From Amycolatopsis marina (lineage in GTDB: Bacteria > Actinomycetota > Actinomycetes > Mycobacteriales > Pseudonocardiaceae), in assembly GCF_900111885.1 (NCBI RefSeq), contig NZ_FOKG01000033.1:1-40718 (forward strand): a stretch of 40,718 nucleotides of DNA, written 5' to 3'. This document shows positions 14,070 to 22,675 of this stretch, piece after piece. The stretch's first letter is position 1. Each line of letters opens with the position of its first letter. The translations under genes and the position numbers were made by a program. The notes beneath the pieces were generated by a model, which saw only the letters and a program-made list of their open reading frames with translations, had not been told where the DNA came from and ran no database searches.

Positions 14070-14998
14070 GAGTACTCACCTCCGATGGTCGTTGCCGCGC
14101 TCCCAGCGGGTGCTGTGGGCGGGTCGGTGGTGTCGAGGGCGAGGACCCGGGGTTGGGCTCCGCTGGTGGCGATCCGGGCGAGCCAGACGAACCCGCCGGC
14201 GAACAGGCCGCCGAGGAGCAGCAGGACGACCTGGCCAGTGGGGGTGTTGTAGACGTCGAGGTAGGCGCGGTTGAACACCACGACCCCGGCGGCGAAAGCC
14301 AGGGTGGTGACGACGATGACGCGCACCGAGGTTCGGGTCCGTGCTCGTCCGGTTTCCACGCGCATCCGCATGGCGGCTTGCTCGCGGGCGGTGGTTGCGA
14401 GCGAGCCGAGCAGGTCGCCGAGTTGGCGGGCCTGGTGCTCGGCGGCCAGTACCAGGGCGGCGAGGACGAGGTCCGCGGTGGGGTCGTCCAGCTCGCGCGC
14501 CAGGGCTCGCAGCGCCGCCGCCAGGCGCTGTCCGCTTTCCAGCCTCGCGGCGAGGGCGGCGATCTCGCCGCGGATGGCCGCGGGTGCGAGCTTGGCGGTG
14601 GCGAGGATGGCTTGCTCGAGCCCGGCCGCGGCGGAGAGGACGTCGCGCAGCATCTCCGTCCAGGAGGCGATCGCCTCGATCCGCGCGACCCGGCGGGTGT
14701 GGGCGCGATCGGGGCCGACCAGGCGGGGCAGGAACCACACCGCCGCGGTGGCCAGCACGGCGCCGACGATCCACCCGGTCACGGCTCCGGTCAGCACGCC
14801 CGCACCGACGGCCACGGTCAGGCGCAGCAGCGCCCCCCGGTCGCCAGCCCGGCCGCGTGCCGCGCGAATCAGACCAATGCGCCGTGAGTGCGGCGACGCC
14901 GCCGCGGGCTGGCGCCAGGCGGCCACGACCAGGAACACGCCGAGGGCGGTGCCCACGCCGAGCATGGCGGCGAGAATGGTGCTGGTGTCGATGCTCAT
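14066..14998 (-). CDS. tadB: TadB-like type II secretion F-domain protein (310 aa)
   Basis: ATG 14998-14996 overlaps the TadA stop (ATGA), so the four extra upstream residues are not used. One N-terminal membrane helix (AAMLGVGTALGVFLVVAAW) is followed by helices around 65-100, the GspF domain at about 115-240 (WTEMLRDVLSAAAGLEQAIL, LARELDDPTADLVLAALVLA) and two C-terminal helices (RVIVVTTLAFAAGVVVF and GQVVLLLLGGLFAGGFVWLA). It works with TadC as the inner-membrane platform for pilus assembly. No defects are seen. Confidence 0.9.
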   Translation of the reverse strand: MSIDTSTILAAMLGVGTALGVFLVVAAWRQPAAASPHSRRIGLIRAARGRAGDRGALLRLTVAVGAGVLTGAVTGWIVGAVLATAAVWFLPRLVGPDRAHTRRVARIEAIASWTEMLRDVLSAAAGLEQAILATAKLAPAAIRGEIAALAARLESGQRLAAALRALARELDDPTADLVLAALVLAAEHQARQLGDLLGSLATTAREQAAMRMRVETGRARTRTSVRVIVVTTLAFAAGVVVFNRAYLDVYNTPTGQVVLLLLGGLFAGGFVWLARIATSGAQPRVLALDTTDPPTAPAGSAATTIGGEYS

Positions 14999-16377
14999 GG
15001 CGTCCACCACCCCTCCGGGCGGCTCAACAGGTCCGGGTCGAACCCGGCCGCGACCAGGTCGTCGAGGGTGTCCGCGCGCAGCGCCCCGGCCACCGGCACG
15101 GCTCGGCGATCCGGGCCCCGCCGGTACACCTCGTTGGAGATCACCGAACCGGCCTCGGCGTCGACCACCTCACGGACCGAGGCGATCACCCGCGTCCTCC
15201 GGTCCGCGGCCCGGTCGAGGTGCACCACGAAATGCACCGCGCTCGCCACCAGCAGGGCCGTGGCCTCCAGAGGCAGCCGTTCCGGGCCTTGCGCGGCATA
15301 CGACGCGAGGCGGGTGAAGGCGATTTTCGAGCTGGAGGCGTGCAGGGTGGCCATGGAGCCGTCGTTGCCCTGCGACATCGCATTGCACATCGGGATGACT
15401 TCGGCGCCGCGGATCTCCCCGACGATCACGCGGTCCGGGGACATCCGCAGGCCCCAGCGGACCAGTTCCGCCTGGTCGATCGCACCCGCACCCTCGACGT
15501 TGGGTTCGCGGGCCTGCAGGGCGGTGACGTCGGCGTGCAGCCCGGGATCAATGCCGAGGCCGAGTTCGAAGGCGTCCTCGACAGTGACGACGCGTTCCAG
15601 GGGATCCATCTCCGAGGCCAGTCCCCGCAGCAGTGTGGTTTTCCCGGCCCCGGTGCCGCCGGTGATGAGTACGTTCTTGCGTGCCCGCACCAGTGCGCGC
15701 AGGAACCGCTCCAGCCCGATGTCGAGGGTGCCGCGGCGGCGCAGCTGCGCGAGGGTGGCGGTGAGGTAGCCGTGCCGGCGGATCGTGCACGCCGTCACCC
15801 CACCCGCGGTCAGCCCCAGCACCGCGAAGAGCCGTTCCCCGCCGGGCAGCTGGAGGTTCAGCGCGGGCGAGCCGCGGTCGAACCGGCGCTCTTCGGAAGA
15901 GGCGCGCGCCGCGAGGGTGCGGATCAGGTCGGTGAGTTCCTCATTGGACTCCGCCACCGGGGCCACCTGGGCTCGGCGGCCGTCGTTGTACTGGACGAAC
16001 ACCCGGTCGAAACGGTTGACCGCGATCGTCTCCACCGACGGATCGGCCAGCAGCGGTTGCAGCCCGCCGAGGCCGAACAGCTCGTCCAGCACCTGTTCGA
16101 CGAGCCGCTGCTCGCAGACCGAGTCCACCAACACACGCCCGGCCAGCAGCTCCGTCTCACTGTGCGCGGCGATCGCGGTGTCGAGGACCTCCCGGCCGAT
16201 CTCCCGGCGCCGGGCCAGGCTCATTCCCGCACCGTGGGTGTCGGTGGCGGCCTCGACCCGGCCGGGCAGATCCGTGGTCAGCGCCCGGCGAAGCCGGGTG
16301 CGCAACCGCTGCTCCGCCTCCCCCACATCCACCGGCAGGATGGGAGGAGGTGCTGCGGTGTGGTCGGTCTGGGTCAC
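14995..16377 (-). CDS. tadA: TadA/CpaF secretion ATPase (460 aa)
   Basis: GTG 16377-16375 overlaps the stop of the upstream ATPase (GTGA). The longer frame toward 17091 is a shadow. N-terminal helical domain 1-100, then the PulE/VirB11-type ATPase: ITGGTGAGKTTLL Walker A at about 239-250, Asp-box-like VVTVEDAFELGL, Walker B VIVGEIRGAEV at about 317-327, and the His box in DGSMATLHASSS at about 340-350. It hydrolyses ATP to drive pilin assembly or retraction through TadB/TadC. All motifs are intact. The tight overlaps with neighbours indicate one transcript. Confidence 0.93.
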   Translation of the reverse strand: MTQTDHTAAPPPILPVDVGEAEQRLRTRLRRALTTDLPGRVEAATDTHGAGMSLARRREIGREVLDTAIAAHSETELLAGRVLVDSVCEQRLVEQVLDELFGLGGLQPLLADPSVETIAVNRFDRVFVQYNDGRRAQVAPVAESNEELTDLIRTLAARASSEERRFDRGSPALNLQLPGGERLFAVLGLTAGGVTACTIRRHGYLTATLAQLRRRGTLDIGLERFLRALVRARKNVLITGGTGAGKTTLLRGLASEMDPLERVVTVEDAFELGLGIDPGLHADVTALQAREPNVEGAGAIDQAELVRWGLRMSPDRVIVGEIRGAEVIPMCNAMSQGNDGSMATLHASSSKIAFTRLASYAAQGPERLPLEATALLVASAVHFVVHLDRAADRRTRVIASVREVVDAEAGSVISNEVYRRGPDRRAVPVAGALRADTLDDLVAAGFDPDLLSRPEGWWTP

Positions 16378-17309
16378 GAGAGCGGCTCCTTCCCGAGTGT
16401 GCTGGGCTGATGGCCGTTGCGAGCCAGGCCGTTGCCCTGCGACGGGGCAGGCATCAGAGGCGGCACGTGGCTGAGCGGGGTGCTCACCGCACCGCCCGGC
16501 TGGTGACGCACCTGCTGGGCGGGCACGCCCGGCACCATCCCCACCGCATGCGCCGACGGCGGGGCGGCGACGGAGGGCGTTGCCGTGGGGGTGGCCAGGG
16601 CGCGGGCGAGCGCGGCCGTCTGGCGGGCGAGTCCGCCACTGCCACGGCGGCGAGCCGGTGCTGTCCGGTGCCCGCTGATGAGGGCGGCGGCGGCCGGGTC
16701 GTGGGGGAGGCGGCCGATCGCCGGCACGCCCAGCTCCCGCTCGACGTCCACGGTCGGGTAGCCCTCCCCGGTGAGCAGGAGCCCCGGGCGCGGCGTCCAG
16801 CCGGCCAGCTCCCCCAAGCGCGCTGCGGTGTGGGCGAGGTCGTCGCCCTGGGTTCCGGACACCAGGACGAGCGCGTCCGCGCGGCGCGCGATCGCCTCGG
16901 CCGGTGACCCCGGATCCACCCGCCCGCAGTCCGCCAGCACCACCACCCCCACCCCGTCGGCGACCGCGTGCAGCAACGAGGGCCCGTCTGGGGTGGCGGT
17001 TAGTGTGGACAGCGCGGCGCGGGCATGTCCGCCGCCGGGTGGGGCCACCAACACCCGAGCACCGCCGGGCAGGGCCTGGGTGTGCTCCCACACCACCCCG
17101 GGCCCGCCGGTGCGGCGAGCGGCGGCGGCGAGGCTGACCAGCCCCGGGGTGGTCGACAGTCCGAACCGCATCGCCAGATCACCCCCGGCCGGGTCGACCT
17201 CGGCGATCAGACGACGGGTGCTCTCGGCCTGCGGCCACTGCGCGGCCAGCGCGACCGTCAGTGTGGTCACCCCCGGCGACCCCTTCACCGAACACACGGC
17301 GATGAGCAT
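16374..17309 (-). CDS. TadZ/MinD-like ATPase with altered Walker A (311 aa)
   Basis: The start at ATG 17309 overlaps the upstream stop by one base (TGATG). The N-terminus MLIAVCSVKGSPGVTTLTVA matches the deviant Walker A of MinD/ParA proteins, but the second Lys of KGGxGKT is replaced by Val (GSPGVTT). Later ParA-like elements are EVDPAGGDLAMRFGL at about 40 and VVVLADCGRVDPGS near 130. The last 80 residues are Pro/Ala/Gly-rich and probably disordered. In Tad loci this position is held by TadZ/CpaE-like localisation factors, several of which have degenerate nucleotide sites. It probably places the secretion machine in the cell. ATP hydrolysis is doubtful given the missing Lys. Confidence 0.8.
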   Translation of the reverse strand: MLIAVCSVKGSPGVTTLTVALAAQWPQAESTRRLIAEVDPAGGDLAMRFGLSTTPGLVSLAAAARRTGGPGVVWEHTQALPGGARVLVAPPGGGHARAALSTLTATPDGPSLLHAVADGVGVVVLADCGRVDPGSPAEAIARRADALVLVSGTQGDDLAHTAARLGELAGWTPRPGLLLTGEGYPTVDVERELGVPAIGRLPHDPAAAALISGHRTAPARRRGSGGLARQTAALARALATPTATPSVAAPPSAHAVGMVPGVPAQQVRHQPGGAVSTPLSHVPPLMPAPSQGNGLARNGHQPSTLGKEPLS

Positions 17310-18025
17310 CAGCGCCCACCACCTGCGGGCTGCATCACCAGCGCGAGCTGCCCGGCCGGGACCTGCGCCAGCTGCGACGCCCCGGCCGTGTCGAGTTCCA
17401 GCGACACCACCGTGGTCTGATCCGTGCCCGCAGCTGCGACACCGACGACCGTCGCAGTCCACGACGTCCCCGGACCATCCCCCTGCGCACTACCGGTCGA
17501 CGCTCCCGTCGCACCGGCGGTGACGACGACGGTCACCGGAGTGCCGGTGGCGATGTCGGGGGGAAACTGGCCCGGCTTCACCCCGACCGCGACCACCGCC
17601 CGACCCGCCGACGGGAGCACCGCAGCGCCCACCGCGTCCGGGGTCAGCAACGCCCCCGCCCCCAGACTCATCGCCATCGGACGGCCCACCACACTGCCCG
17701 CCTGCTCCGCCGGAATCAACGCCACACCCGGCGCCGCGGACACCGCGATGCTTTGCACGTCCGCCTGGGTCAGCACATGCCCGACCGTGACCGGCCTCGC
17801 CAACACCAGCATCGGCGTCCGATCCTGAGTGCTGCTGGTCCACCACACCACGCCCCCGACACACACCACCACCAGCAACATCCCCGCCACCAGATGCGGC
17901 AACCGGCGCCGGCGCCCCCGCCGCGGCCCTGACGTCGAGGCCGAACCCGAAGGGTCCAGCCAGGACACCGGGCGGGTGTCACCGGCCGCAGTGCGGCCAG
18001 GGGCGGAAGTGTCGGTGCTGGTCAC
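17309..18025 (-). CDS. CpaB/RcpC-like SAF-domain protein (238 aa)
   Basis: GTG 18025-18023 is chosen because GGAGG lies 7 bases upstream. The ATG at 18043 precedes that site. The Arg-rich stretch GPRRGRRRRLP and one membrane helix (LVAGMLLVVVCVGGVVWW, about 45-63) anchor the protein. The SAF domain follows: MLVLARPVTVGHVLTQADV with AVSAAPGVALIPAEQAGS, GRPMAMSLGAGALLTPDAV. The C-terminal region is a beta-rich RcpC-like segment with KPGQFPPDIATGTPVTVVV. CpaB proteins act outside the membrane in Flp pilus assembly. It is the start of the tightly overlapped tad set, and 119 bases separate it from the secreted protein upstream. Confidence 0.85.
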   Translation of the reverse strand: MTSTDTSAPGRTAAGDTRPVSWLDPSGSASTSGPRRGRRRRLPHLVAGMLLVVVCVGGVVWWTSSTQDRTPMLVLARPVTVGHVLTQADVQSIAVSAAPGVALIPAEQAGSVVGRPMAMSLGAGALLTPDAVGAAVLPSAGRAVVAVGVKPGQFPPDIATGTPVTVVVTAGATGASTGSAQGDGPGTSWTATVVGVAAAGTDQTTVVSLELDTAGASQLAQVPAGQLALVMQPAGGGR

Positions 18026-18144
18026 GATCAGACCTCCAGGCATAGATCACCCGCACCACGCATTCACCCAGCGATCTCAACTGCCGCTAATGCGTGGTCA
18101 GGAAAGGAACAAAAAGGGATTCAGTTGGAATAGGGGTGTCTCGT

Positions 18145-19164
18145 CTATCCGGTGCCCAGGGCCTGGGCTTCGGCGACCCGGAACGAGGCCGAGGCGCTGG
18201 TGGTCAGGTCCGGGAACGTGCCCGAAGCCCCACCGCCGGACCAGGTGATCCGCCACGACACCGTCGCCGTGGCCTCGAACCGCTCCCCCGCGGCAGCCGC
18301 CGAGGACCGTTGATAGGTGTGACCGCAATCCGGCGACGTCGACCGCGGATCACCACCGCCCGGGAACGGGGTGCCGGGCCCTGTGCAGGTCACGGTGCGC
18401 CCGTCGCCCATCGACCAGGACACCGACGTCGGTGTCGCCGTCGCGGTCACCGACACCGCCGGCACCGCCGCCGTCGCGGACTGCGGTTGCCACACGGCGC
18501 GGTCCAGCCACAGCCACGTCGGCAACCGCACCAACTGCGTCCCAGCCGGGCTCGAGGCGATCACCGGACTCGGCAACCGCAGCTGCGCCCGAGCCTGTTC
18601 CGCCAATTGCTCCGGCGACGGCACAGCCGCACCGTCCGGCGCTTCATCATCGGCAATCCACACCGGCGCCCGAAACAGCGCATCACGCATGCCCTCGCCG
18701 GAACACCGGTAGACATACCACGCGCCCCCCTGGCCTGGAGCCTGTGCCAACACCACCCCATGAGGGCGCGAGCGAGTCAGCGACACGAACTGCATCCCAC
18801 CCCAACCCGAGGACCGTGGCCGGTAGCTGGCCGTCTGCACCCCATTGACCGGCGGCTGATAAGTGCTACGCACATAGGAACAATCCGCCAAATTGGGGTC
18901 AACACCGACGACGCTGTCGCCCTGCGGAGGGGCAGCTGCGTCCGGGCTCCCAGCTTGCGTTTTCGGCTCGCCAGCGCCCGGCCCCGGTCGCGGTGCGGGC
19001 GTTCCGCGCCCACGTTGTCCCGCCCCAAGCTCACATCCCGGGTAGGAACTCTGGCCACAGTCGATGTCTCCGTACCAGTCACCAGCCAGAGCGGGCGCGA
19101 CGCTCGCCAGCATCATGGCCGAAGTCAACGCGGTCACGGTGCCCCATCGCCTGGTGGTCAACAT
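18145..19164 (-). CDS. Secreted protein of the pilus cluster, possible PKD-like domain (339 aa)
   Basis: ATG 19164-19162 has GGAAGGA 7 bases upstream. A signal peptide is clear (TTRRWGTVTALTSAMMLASV, cut after APALA). Four or more Cys occur: two near 40 (DIDCGQSSYPGCELG), NLADCSYVR, YRCSGEG, TVTCTGPG and SPDCGHTYQ. The region about 245-320 (TPTSVSWSMGDGRTVTC, then HTYQRSS and ATATVSWRITWSG) looks like a PKD or Ig-like beta-sandwich. Proteins with this layout recur in Streptomyces-type tad loci, sometimes misnamed ATP/GTP-binding. Probably a surface component or chaperone for the pilus, which is inference. It overlaps the lipoprotein gene end by seven bases. Confidence 0.75.
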   Translation of the reverse strand: MLTTRRWGTVTALTSAMMLASVAPALAGDWYGDIDCGQSSYPGCELGAGQRGRGTPAPRPGPGAGEPKTQAGSPDAAAPPQGDSVVGVDPNLADCSYVRSTYQPPVNGVQTASYRPRSSGWGGMQFVSLTRSRPHGVVLAQAPGQGGAWYVYRCSGEGMRDALFRAPVWIADDEAPDGAAVPSPEQLAEQARAQLRLPSPVIASSPAGTQLVRLPTWLWLDRAVWQPQSATAAVPAVSVTATATPTSVSWSMGDGRTVTCTGPGTPFPGGGDPRSTSPDCGHTYQRSSAAAAGERFEATATVSWRITWSGGGASGTFPDLTTSASASFRVAEAQALGTG

Positions 19165-19733
19165 GATCCGGTTCCTTCCACAGCGAACCGGGTCACCCGC
19201 CACGAGCCATCGACCGCCAGCTTCACCTCGGCGTTGATCAAGTGCGTGCCGCCAGGCTCGTTGTCGGCCAGTTGCCCGTTGTCCGCGCGGTACTTCAGCC
19301 AATTACTCGCGTCCGAGCAGTCACGAATCATCACGGTCTTGGGGGCGTCCTGAGGCTCGACGGACTGCACGACGGGCTTGTGGACGGGTTCTCCCTTGGT
19401 GATCAAGCCGTTGTAGTGATCGGCGTACATCTGGCGCGAGAGTACCGATAGCGCGTCGCCGGTCGCGTGGTCAGCCAGTCGGGGCGACTTCCAGTCCGAG
19501 GTGTTCGCCAAAGCGGCGACGTCCTCCCACATGCCCAGGTAAGCGGCAGTGGCTTTCTCCCGGGCGATGTCTACCGGCGACGCAGCCGTCGTGGTCGGCG
19601 CGGGTGGCGGAACCGGGTCTGAGGTGGCAGGGGCTGCACCGGTGTCTGGGCTGCAGGCGCTGAGGCTCAATCCGAGTCCGGTCGCGGTCGTGAGCGCGGC
19701 CAGAGTGAGGCGGATGCTGCGGTGGTGGGTCAT
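19158..19733 (-). CDS. Lipoprotein of the pilus cluster (191 aa)
   Basis: ATG 19733-19731 with GGGGA 6 bases upstream. The frame is open far upstream, but that is a shadow of the prepilin peptidase. The signal ends with a lipobox, GLSLSACSPD, so Cys 27 would be lipidated. A Pro/Thr-rich linker leads to a folded domain of about 130 residues (EKATAAYLGMWEDVAALANT, HATGDALSVLSRQMYADHYN, and a final beta segment DGSWRVTRFAVEGTGSC). This resembles the NTF2-like/Mce-associated type of extracytoplasmic domain. First gene of the minus-strand tad transcript. The 219-base gap to the divergent peptidase gene should hold both promoters. Confidence 0.8.
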   Translation of the reverse strand: MTHHRSIRLTLAALTTATGLGLSLSACSPDTGAAPATSDPVPPPAPTTTAASPVDIAREKATAAYLGMWEDVAALANTSDWKSPRLADHATGDALSVLSRQMYADHYNGLITKGEPVHKPVVQSVEPQDAPKTVMIRDCSDASNWLKYRADNGQLADNEPGGTHLINAEVKLAVDGSWRVTRFAVEGTGSC

Positions 19734-19952
19734 CACGGTCCCCCAGTTCGTCGACGATCGCAGGTCAGTGCGGGCAGGCCAGTCGGTGATACGTCCCGAT
19801 GGCGGGCTCGCCTCTAGACCGACTGTCGTGGCAACGCTGTTGCGAGCGGCCGCTCTTCCGTGAAGTTCACTCGTTGGGTTGAGTGCGGGCGGGACCGGGG
19901 AGCGGGCGGGCAGGATGGCGTAGCGGGTGATCATCCGACGGGTGGAGGGATC

Positions 19953-20600
19953 GTGCAGGTCACAGCGAGCGGCTTCTGGACGGTAGGGGTCGCCGCGGGC
20001 GGGTTGGTCCTTGGCACGGTCGCGAGCGGATTCACGCGCCGGTTTCTGCGACGGGAGCGCGTGCTGGCCGGCTCGTGGTGGCTCGGTGCCGTGCTCACCG
20101 CCGCTGTCCTGGGTTTGCTGGCGTGGCGCGTCGGAGCCCGTGGCGAACTCGTCGTCTACGGGTTCGTGGCGGTGCTGGCTGTTCCCCTGGCGGTGATCGA
20201 CTGGTGCGAGCACCGGCTGCCCCGGGCGCTGGTGTACCCGCAGTTGGCCAGCGCCTGTGTCGGCTTCACAGTGCTGAGCGTCGTCCGGAGTGAAGCTGCG
20301 CCCAGCGTGCGTGCCCTGGGGGCGCTGGTGGCGGCGGGAGCGCTGTTCCTGGTCTTGGCGGTGGTCAGCGGCGGAGGCGTGGGCGCCGGGGATCTGAGCG
20401 TGGCGGCCGTGGTCGGGGTGGTGGCTGGATGGTCCGGGTGGCCGGAGGTCGCCGGGGCATTGTTGATGGCCTCGGTGCTGGCGTTGATACTGCTCGCCGT
20501 TCCGAGTGCCCGCCGTCGCGACGAGCACGGTGGCCTGGCAGTGCCATTCGGCCCGTGTCTGTTCCTCGGGGCGCTCATCATGCTGACACTCAGTGGATAG
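19953..20600 (+). CDS. A24-family prepilin peptidase (215 aa)
   Basis: GTG 19953 is preceded by GGAGGGA. The upstream ATG at 19860 lacks a site and would add a non-hydrophobic leader. Six or seven membrane helices cover the protein. The two catalytic aspartates of the family are present: Asp about 83 in AVIDWCEHRLP and the GxGD motif in GGGVGAGDLSVAAVVG (Asp about 147). The N-terminal methylase domain of classical PilD is absent, as is common in actinobacterial Flp systems. It should process the pilin-like peptide at 12912 and the TadE proteins. It is transcribed divergently from the tad operon. Confidence 0.9.
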   Translation: MQVTASGFWTVGVAAGGLVLGTVASGFTRRFLRRERVLAGSWWLGAVLTAAVLGLLAWRVGARGELVVYGFVAVLAVPLAVIDWCEHRLPRALVYPQLASACVGFTVLSVVRSEAAPSVRALGALVAAGALFLVLAVVSGGGVGAGDLSVAAVVGVVAGWSGWPEVAGALLMASVLALILLAVPSARRRDEHGGLAVPFGPCLFLGALIMLTLSG

Positions 20601-20644
20601 CGCATATCCCAGGCCCGGCCTCGGGTGGCCGATGTATGCGGCGG

Positions 20645-21016
20645 TCATCGCACGTACTCCTCCGACTGCGAGGATCTGCGGTGCCGTCCGACGGTCGGTG
20701 GCACGACTGCATCCAAGCCAGGGGACGATTCGAGGTTGGCCGTTCCCGAAGACTGTCCGGCACGGGGCCCTGGGACCTCCATGCACGTCTGCGCGGCGTT
20801 CACCTCGTCGTCGACCCTAGGTCCGTTCTCGCCGCCGCCATCGGCGGTCGACACCGCGACGGTGACGAGTTCCGAGACGGGCTGCCAGATAGCGCATGCG
20901 TCGCACCAGACGAACCGAGGAATGGACTCAGGATTGTCGACGAGTTCGCCGACTTCGGCGTCGTCGGTTTCGTCCAGGGATCGCGTGTGAAAGCAACGGA
21001 GGAGGAAGTGGGCCAT
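20645..21016 (-). CDS. Hypothetical protein with a CxxC motif (123 aa)
   Basis: ATG 21016-21014 with AGGAG 7 bases upstream. The first 60 residues look folded (MAHFLLRCFHTRSLDETDDA, then IPRFVWCDACAIWQPVSELV, with one CxxC). The rest is low-complexity and polar, with many Ser/Gly/Pro. I recognise no family. It is convergent with the prepilin peptidase, 44 bases apart, and does not look like a pilus gene. The tail may be out of its original frame or simply disordered. Confidence 0.5.
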   Translation of the reverse strand: MAHFLLRCFHTRSLDETDDAEVGELVDNPESIPRFVWCDACAIWQPVSELVTVAVSTADGGGENGPRVDDEVNAAQTCMEVPGPRAGQSSGTANLESSPGLDAVVPPTVGRHRRSSQSEEYVR

Positions 21017-21616
21017 TGTGCGCTCCTGCCGGGCCATCGGGGTTGATGCAATGTGGCGGTGCGGCGGACGCGTAGGCCGAGTTCCTGGCAACCGCCGCAC
21101 CGCACAAGCCGGAAGCAACTGGTGCTCCGGCAGACCATGTCCCCCGTTTGGCGTCCTAGAGTTGTCAATCTCTCGGGCTGGAGCGTCGCCTTGAGCTTCC
21201 GCTGCTTTCAGCAAGTGGATGTCGGCGACGCCTGGGACGGTGTTCCCTGCTACCGGGCCGACCGGGAACACCGTTCCCCGGCTAACGCGGAATTCCTGGT
21301 ATCGATCGGCTCGCATGAGTCCACGGTGACGCATCGTTCGCCGCGTAGGCAGCGTCCGCATGAGGACAGTCCTGTCCAGGTCTTGTGCTCACCAGTCAAG
21401 ACTCAAGCGATTGAACTATCGCTGGGACTCTGCATGTACTGGTGTCAATGGTCATTTTTTTCTGGCTCTGGCTCAAAGTCCGTGAGGAGTGGCGCCCGCT
21501 GACAGGCGGGTCGGTGATGTAGTCGATCACGTCGGTGATGCGACGATCGTAGTCTGAAGACGTTGTTTCCCCATCTCGCTCCACTGGTTATCGACCAGGT
21601 CAGACAGTTTCGATAG
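21017..21616. other. About 600 bases without a supported gene
   Basis: No frame has a ribosome site and convincing composition. It contains a strong inverted repeat (21237-21274) and a less GC-rich stretch around 21380-21480 with a T7 run near 21452. It may be the control region of the small gene at 21016 and the edge of the integrase remnants. Confidence 0.4.
21237..21277. repeat. 11-bp inverted repeat with a nested palindrome
   Basis: ACGGTGTTCCC at 21237-21247 pairs exactly with GGGAACACCGT at 21264-21274. The right arm also forms the palindrome GGAAC-ACC-GTTCC at 21265-21277. This looks like paired operator half-sites or a stem, about 220 bases upstream of the minus-strand gene at 21016. 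Confidence 0.45.
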
Positions 21617-21817
21617 CCGACGTCGCCAGAGGCTGCCTTCGGCGAGGACGTCGTCCGCCATTACGTCGCCTTCTTCGACCACTGCCGCAAGCTCCGACCG
21701 ATCAAGGAGTACCGGGAGGCCACCAGCTAGGAGTGGGCCGAGTTCGACGACGAAGCGCAAAGTCGGCTCGGCTCCTGCGGGCGCCCCTACGGCACGCCCT
21801 GCGAGCACGAGCACGCC
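21617..21817 (+). pseudogene. Tyrosine-integrase C-terminal remnant (part before the Cys motif)
   Basis: One frame reads GEDVVRHYVAFFDHCRKLRP, then a TAG stop (21728-21730), then EWAEFDDEAQSRLGSCGRPY and GTPCEHEHA. This is the pattern of the C-terminal region of a family of actinobacterial tyrosine integrases, where GTCGR.YGTPC.HEHA is followed by C.RCP.LR.DP. Here homology stops exactly after HEHA (21815-21817). The continuation is found on the opposite strand at 22672. A stop in the frame and loss of both ends make it a dead fragment. Confidence 0.6.
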
Positions 21818-21946
21818 CGCTCATCCGAAATGATCTTGATGTTGATCACTGTCCCGGTCGGCGGGTCTTCGTTATGCAGCGTGACAGAGAATCTTGAGGG
21901 CAGCGTGAGGCTTGGGCGTATCGCGGCTCCCATGCACGATGAACGG

Positions 21947-22396
21947 ATGCCGTCGGTTGGGATCGTTTGCGATGATGATCCGGTGAGCCAGGTGGTGGTT
22001 GGCCGAGATGAGCACGCCCTCATCCTGCGCGACGTCGCCCGTGGAAGCGGAGGGGAGATCTGGTCCGTGGACGTCGAGGTCATCGACTCCGGACTGCGCG
22101 GCGGATTGACCGTGGCGTCTCACTATGCCGTGGGCTTCGACGATCTTGTTGAGTTTTTCGTGGGAATGGCGGAAAACTGGCGCGGGTGGGACGGTGACCG
22201 GGTTTACGAGTCTCTTGAGCGTGACCTCCGGATTGTGGGACAGCATGTCGGGATTCGAGTCCGCATAGGTGTCGAACTGACCCAGGCGTCCGAACCCGAC
22301 GGCTGGCGCGTCCAAGCGGCCTTCACGGTGGACGCAGGTGAACAACTTAGTACCGCCGCCCGTGACCTCACGGCACTCCTTGGACCCCATCCCTGA
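21947..22396 (+). CDS. DUF6228-like protein (149 aa)
   Basis: Soluble alpha/beta protein with the residues VGIVCDDDPVSQVVVG near the start, a central SHYAVGFDDLVEFFVGMAEN followed by WRGWDGDRVYESLERDL, and a C-terminal part ending ARDLTALLG. This agrees with my memory of the DUF6228 family, a common unexplained family in Streptomyces and relatives. Start is uncertain: ATG at 21947 and 21932 are both possible and neither has a good ribosome site. It lies between two fragments of a broken integrase and would be inside the segment that appears inverted. No partner gene is visible. Confidence 0.65.
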   Translation: MPSVGIVCDDDPVSQVVVGRDEHALILRDVARGSGGEIWSVDVEVIDSGLRGGLTVASHYAVGFDDLVEFFVGMAENWRGWDGDRVYESLERDLRIVGQHVGIRVRIGVELTQASEPDGWRVQAAFTVDAGEQLSTAARDLTALLGPHP

Positions 22397-22414
22397 ACAC
22401 CGTCAACGCACCGG

Positions 22415-22675
22415 TCAGTTGCGTGGGCTGAATCGTCCGAGAGCAGAGCGGAAGGCGGGCATGCCCAGATGGATCGACATCTCGGTGGTCGTCATCGCGC
22501 GCATGGCTTCGAGTTTTCGGACAGCGGTGGCCATGGTGGTCTCGATCGCGGGAACTTCGCCCAGCCAGCCCTGCTGTTTCGCCTCCTCAAGGCGGTCAAC
22601 GAGGTTGGCATGGATCTCCTCCACCCGCGGTATCTGAGCTGGATCGACCCGGAGCAGTGGGCACCTGACGCAGGC
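22415..22675 (-). pseudogene. Tyrosine-integrase C-terminal remnant (part after the Cys motif)
   Basis: Reads ACVRCPLLRVDPAQIPRVEE, then LVDRLEEAKQQGWLGEVPAI and a tail ending at 22415. This is the conserved end of actinobacterial tyrosine integrases and would directly continue the HEHA that ends the plus-strand fragment at 21817. The frame upstream of codon 22675 is not integrase-like. No start codon is credible. It is a remnant, probably moved by an inversion. Confidence 0.65.

Noticed and set aside
14341..16410. 689-codon plus-strand frame over tadA and tadB
   Set aside because: Shadow of intact minus-strand genes with complete ATPase motifs.
19158..20786. 542-codon reading of the lipoprotein gene
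   Set aside because: The upstream part is antisense to the prepilin peptidase. The lipobox and ribosome site place the start at 19733.
21053..21502. 149-codon plus-strand frame
   Set aside because: Lacks a ribosome site, and composition is unlike the real genes nearby.
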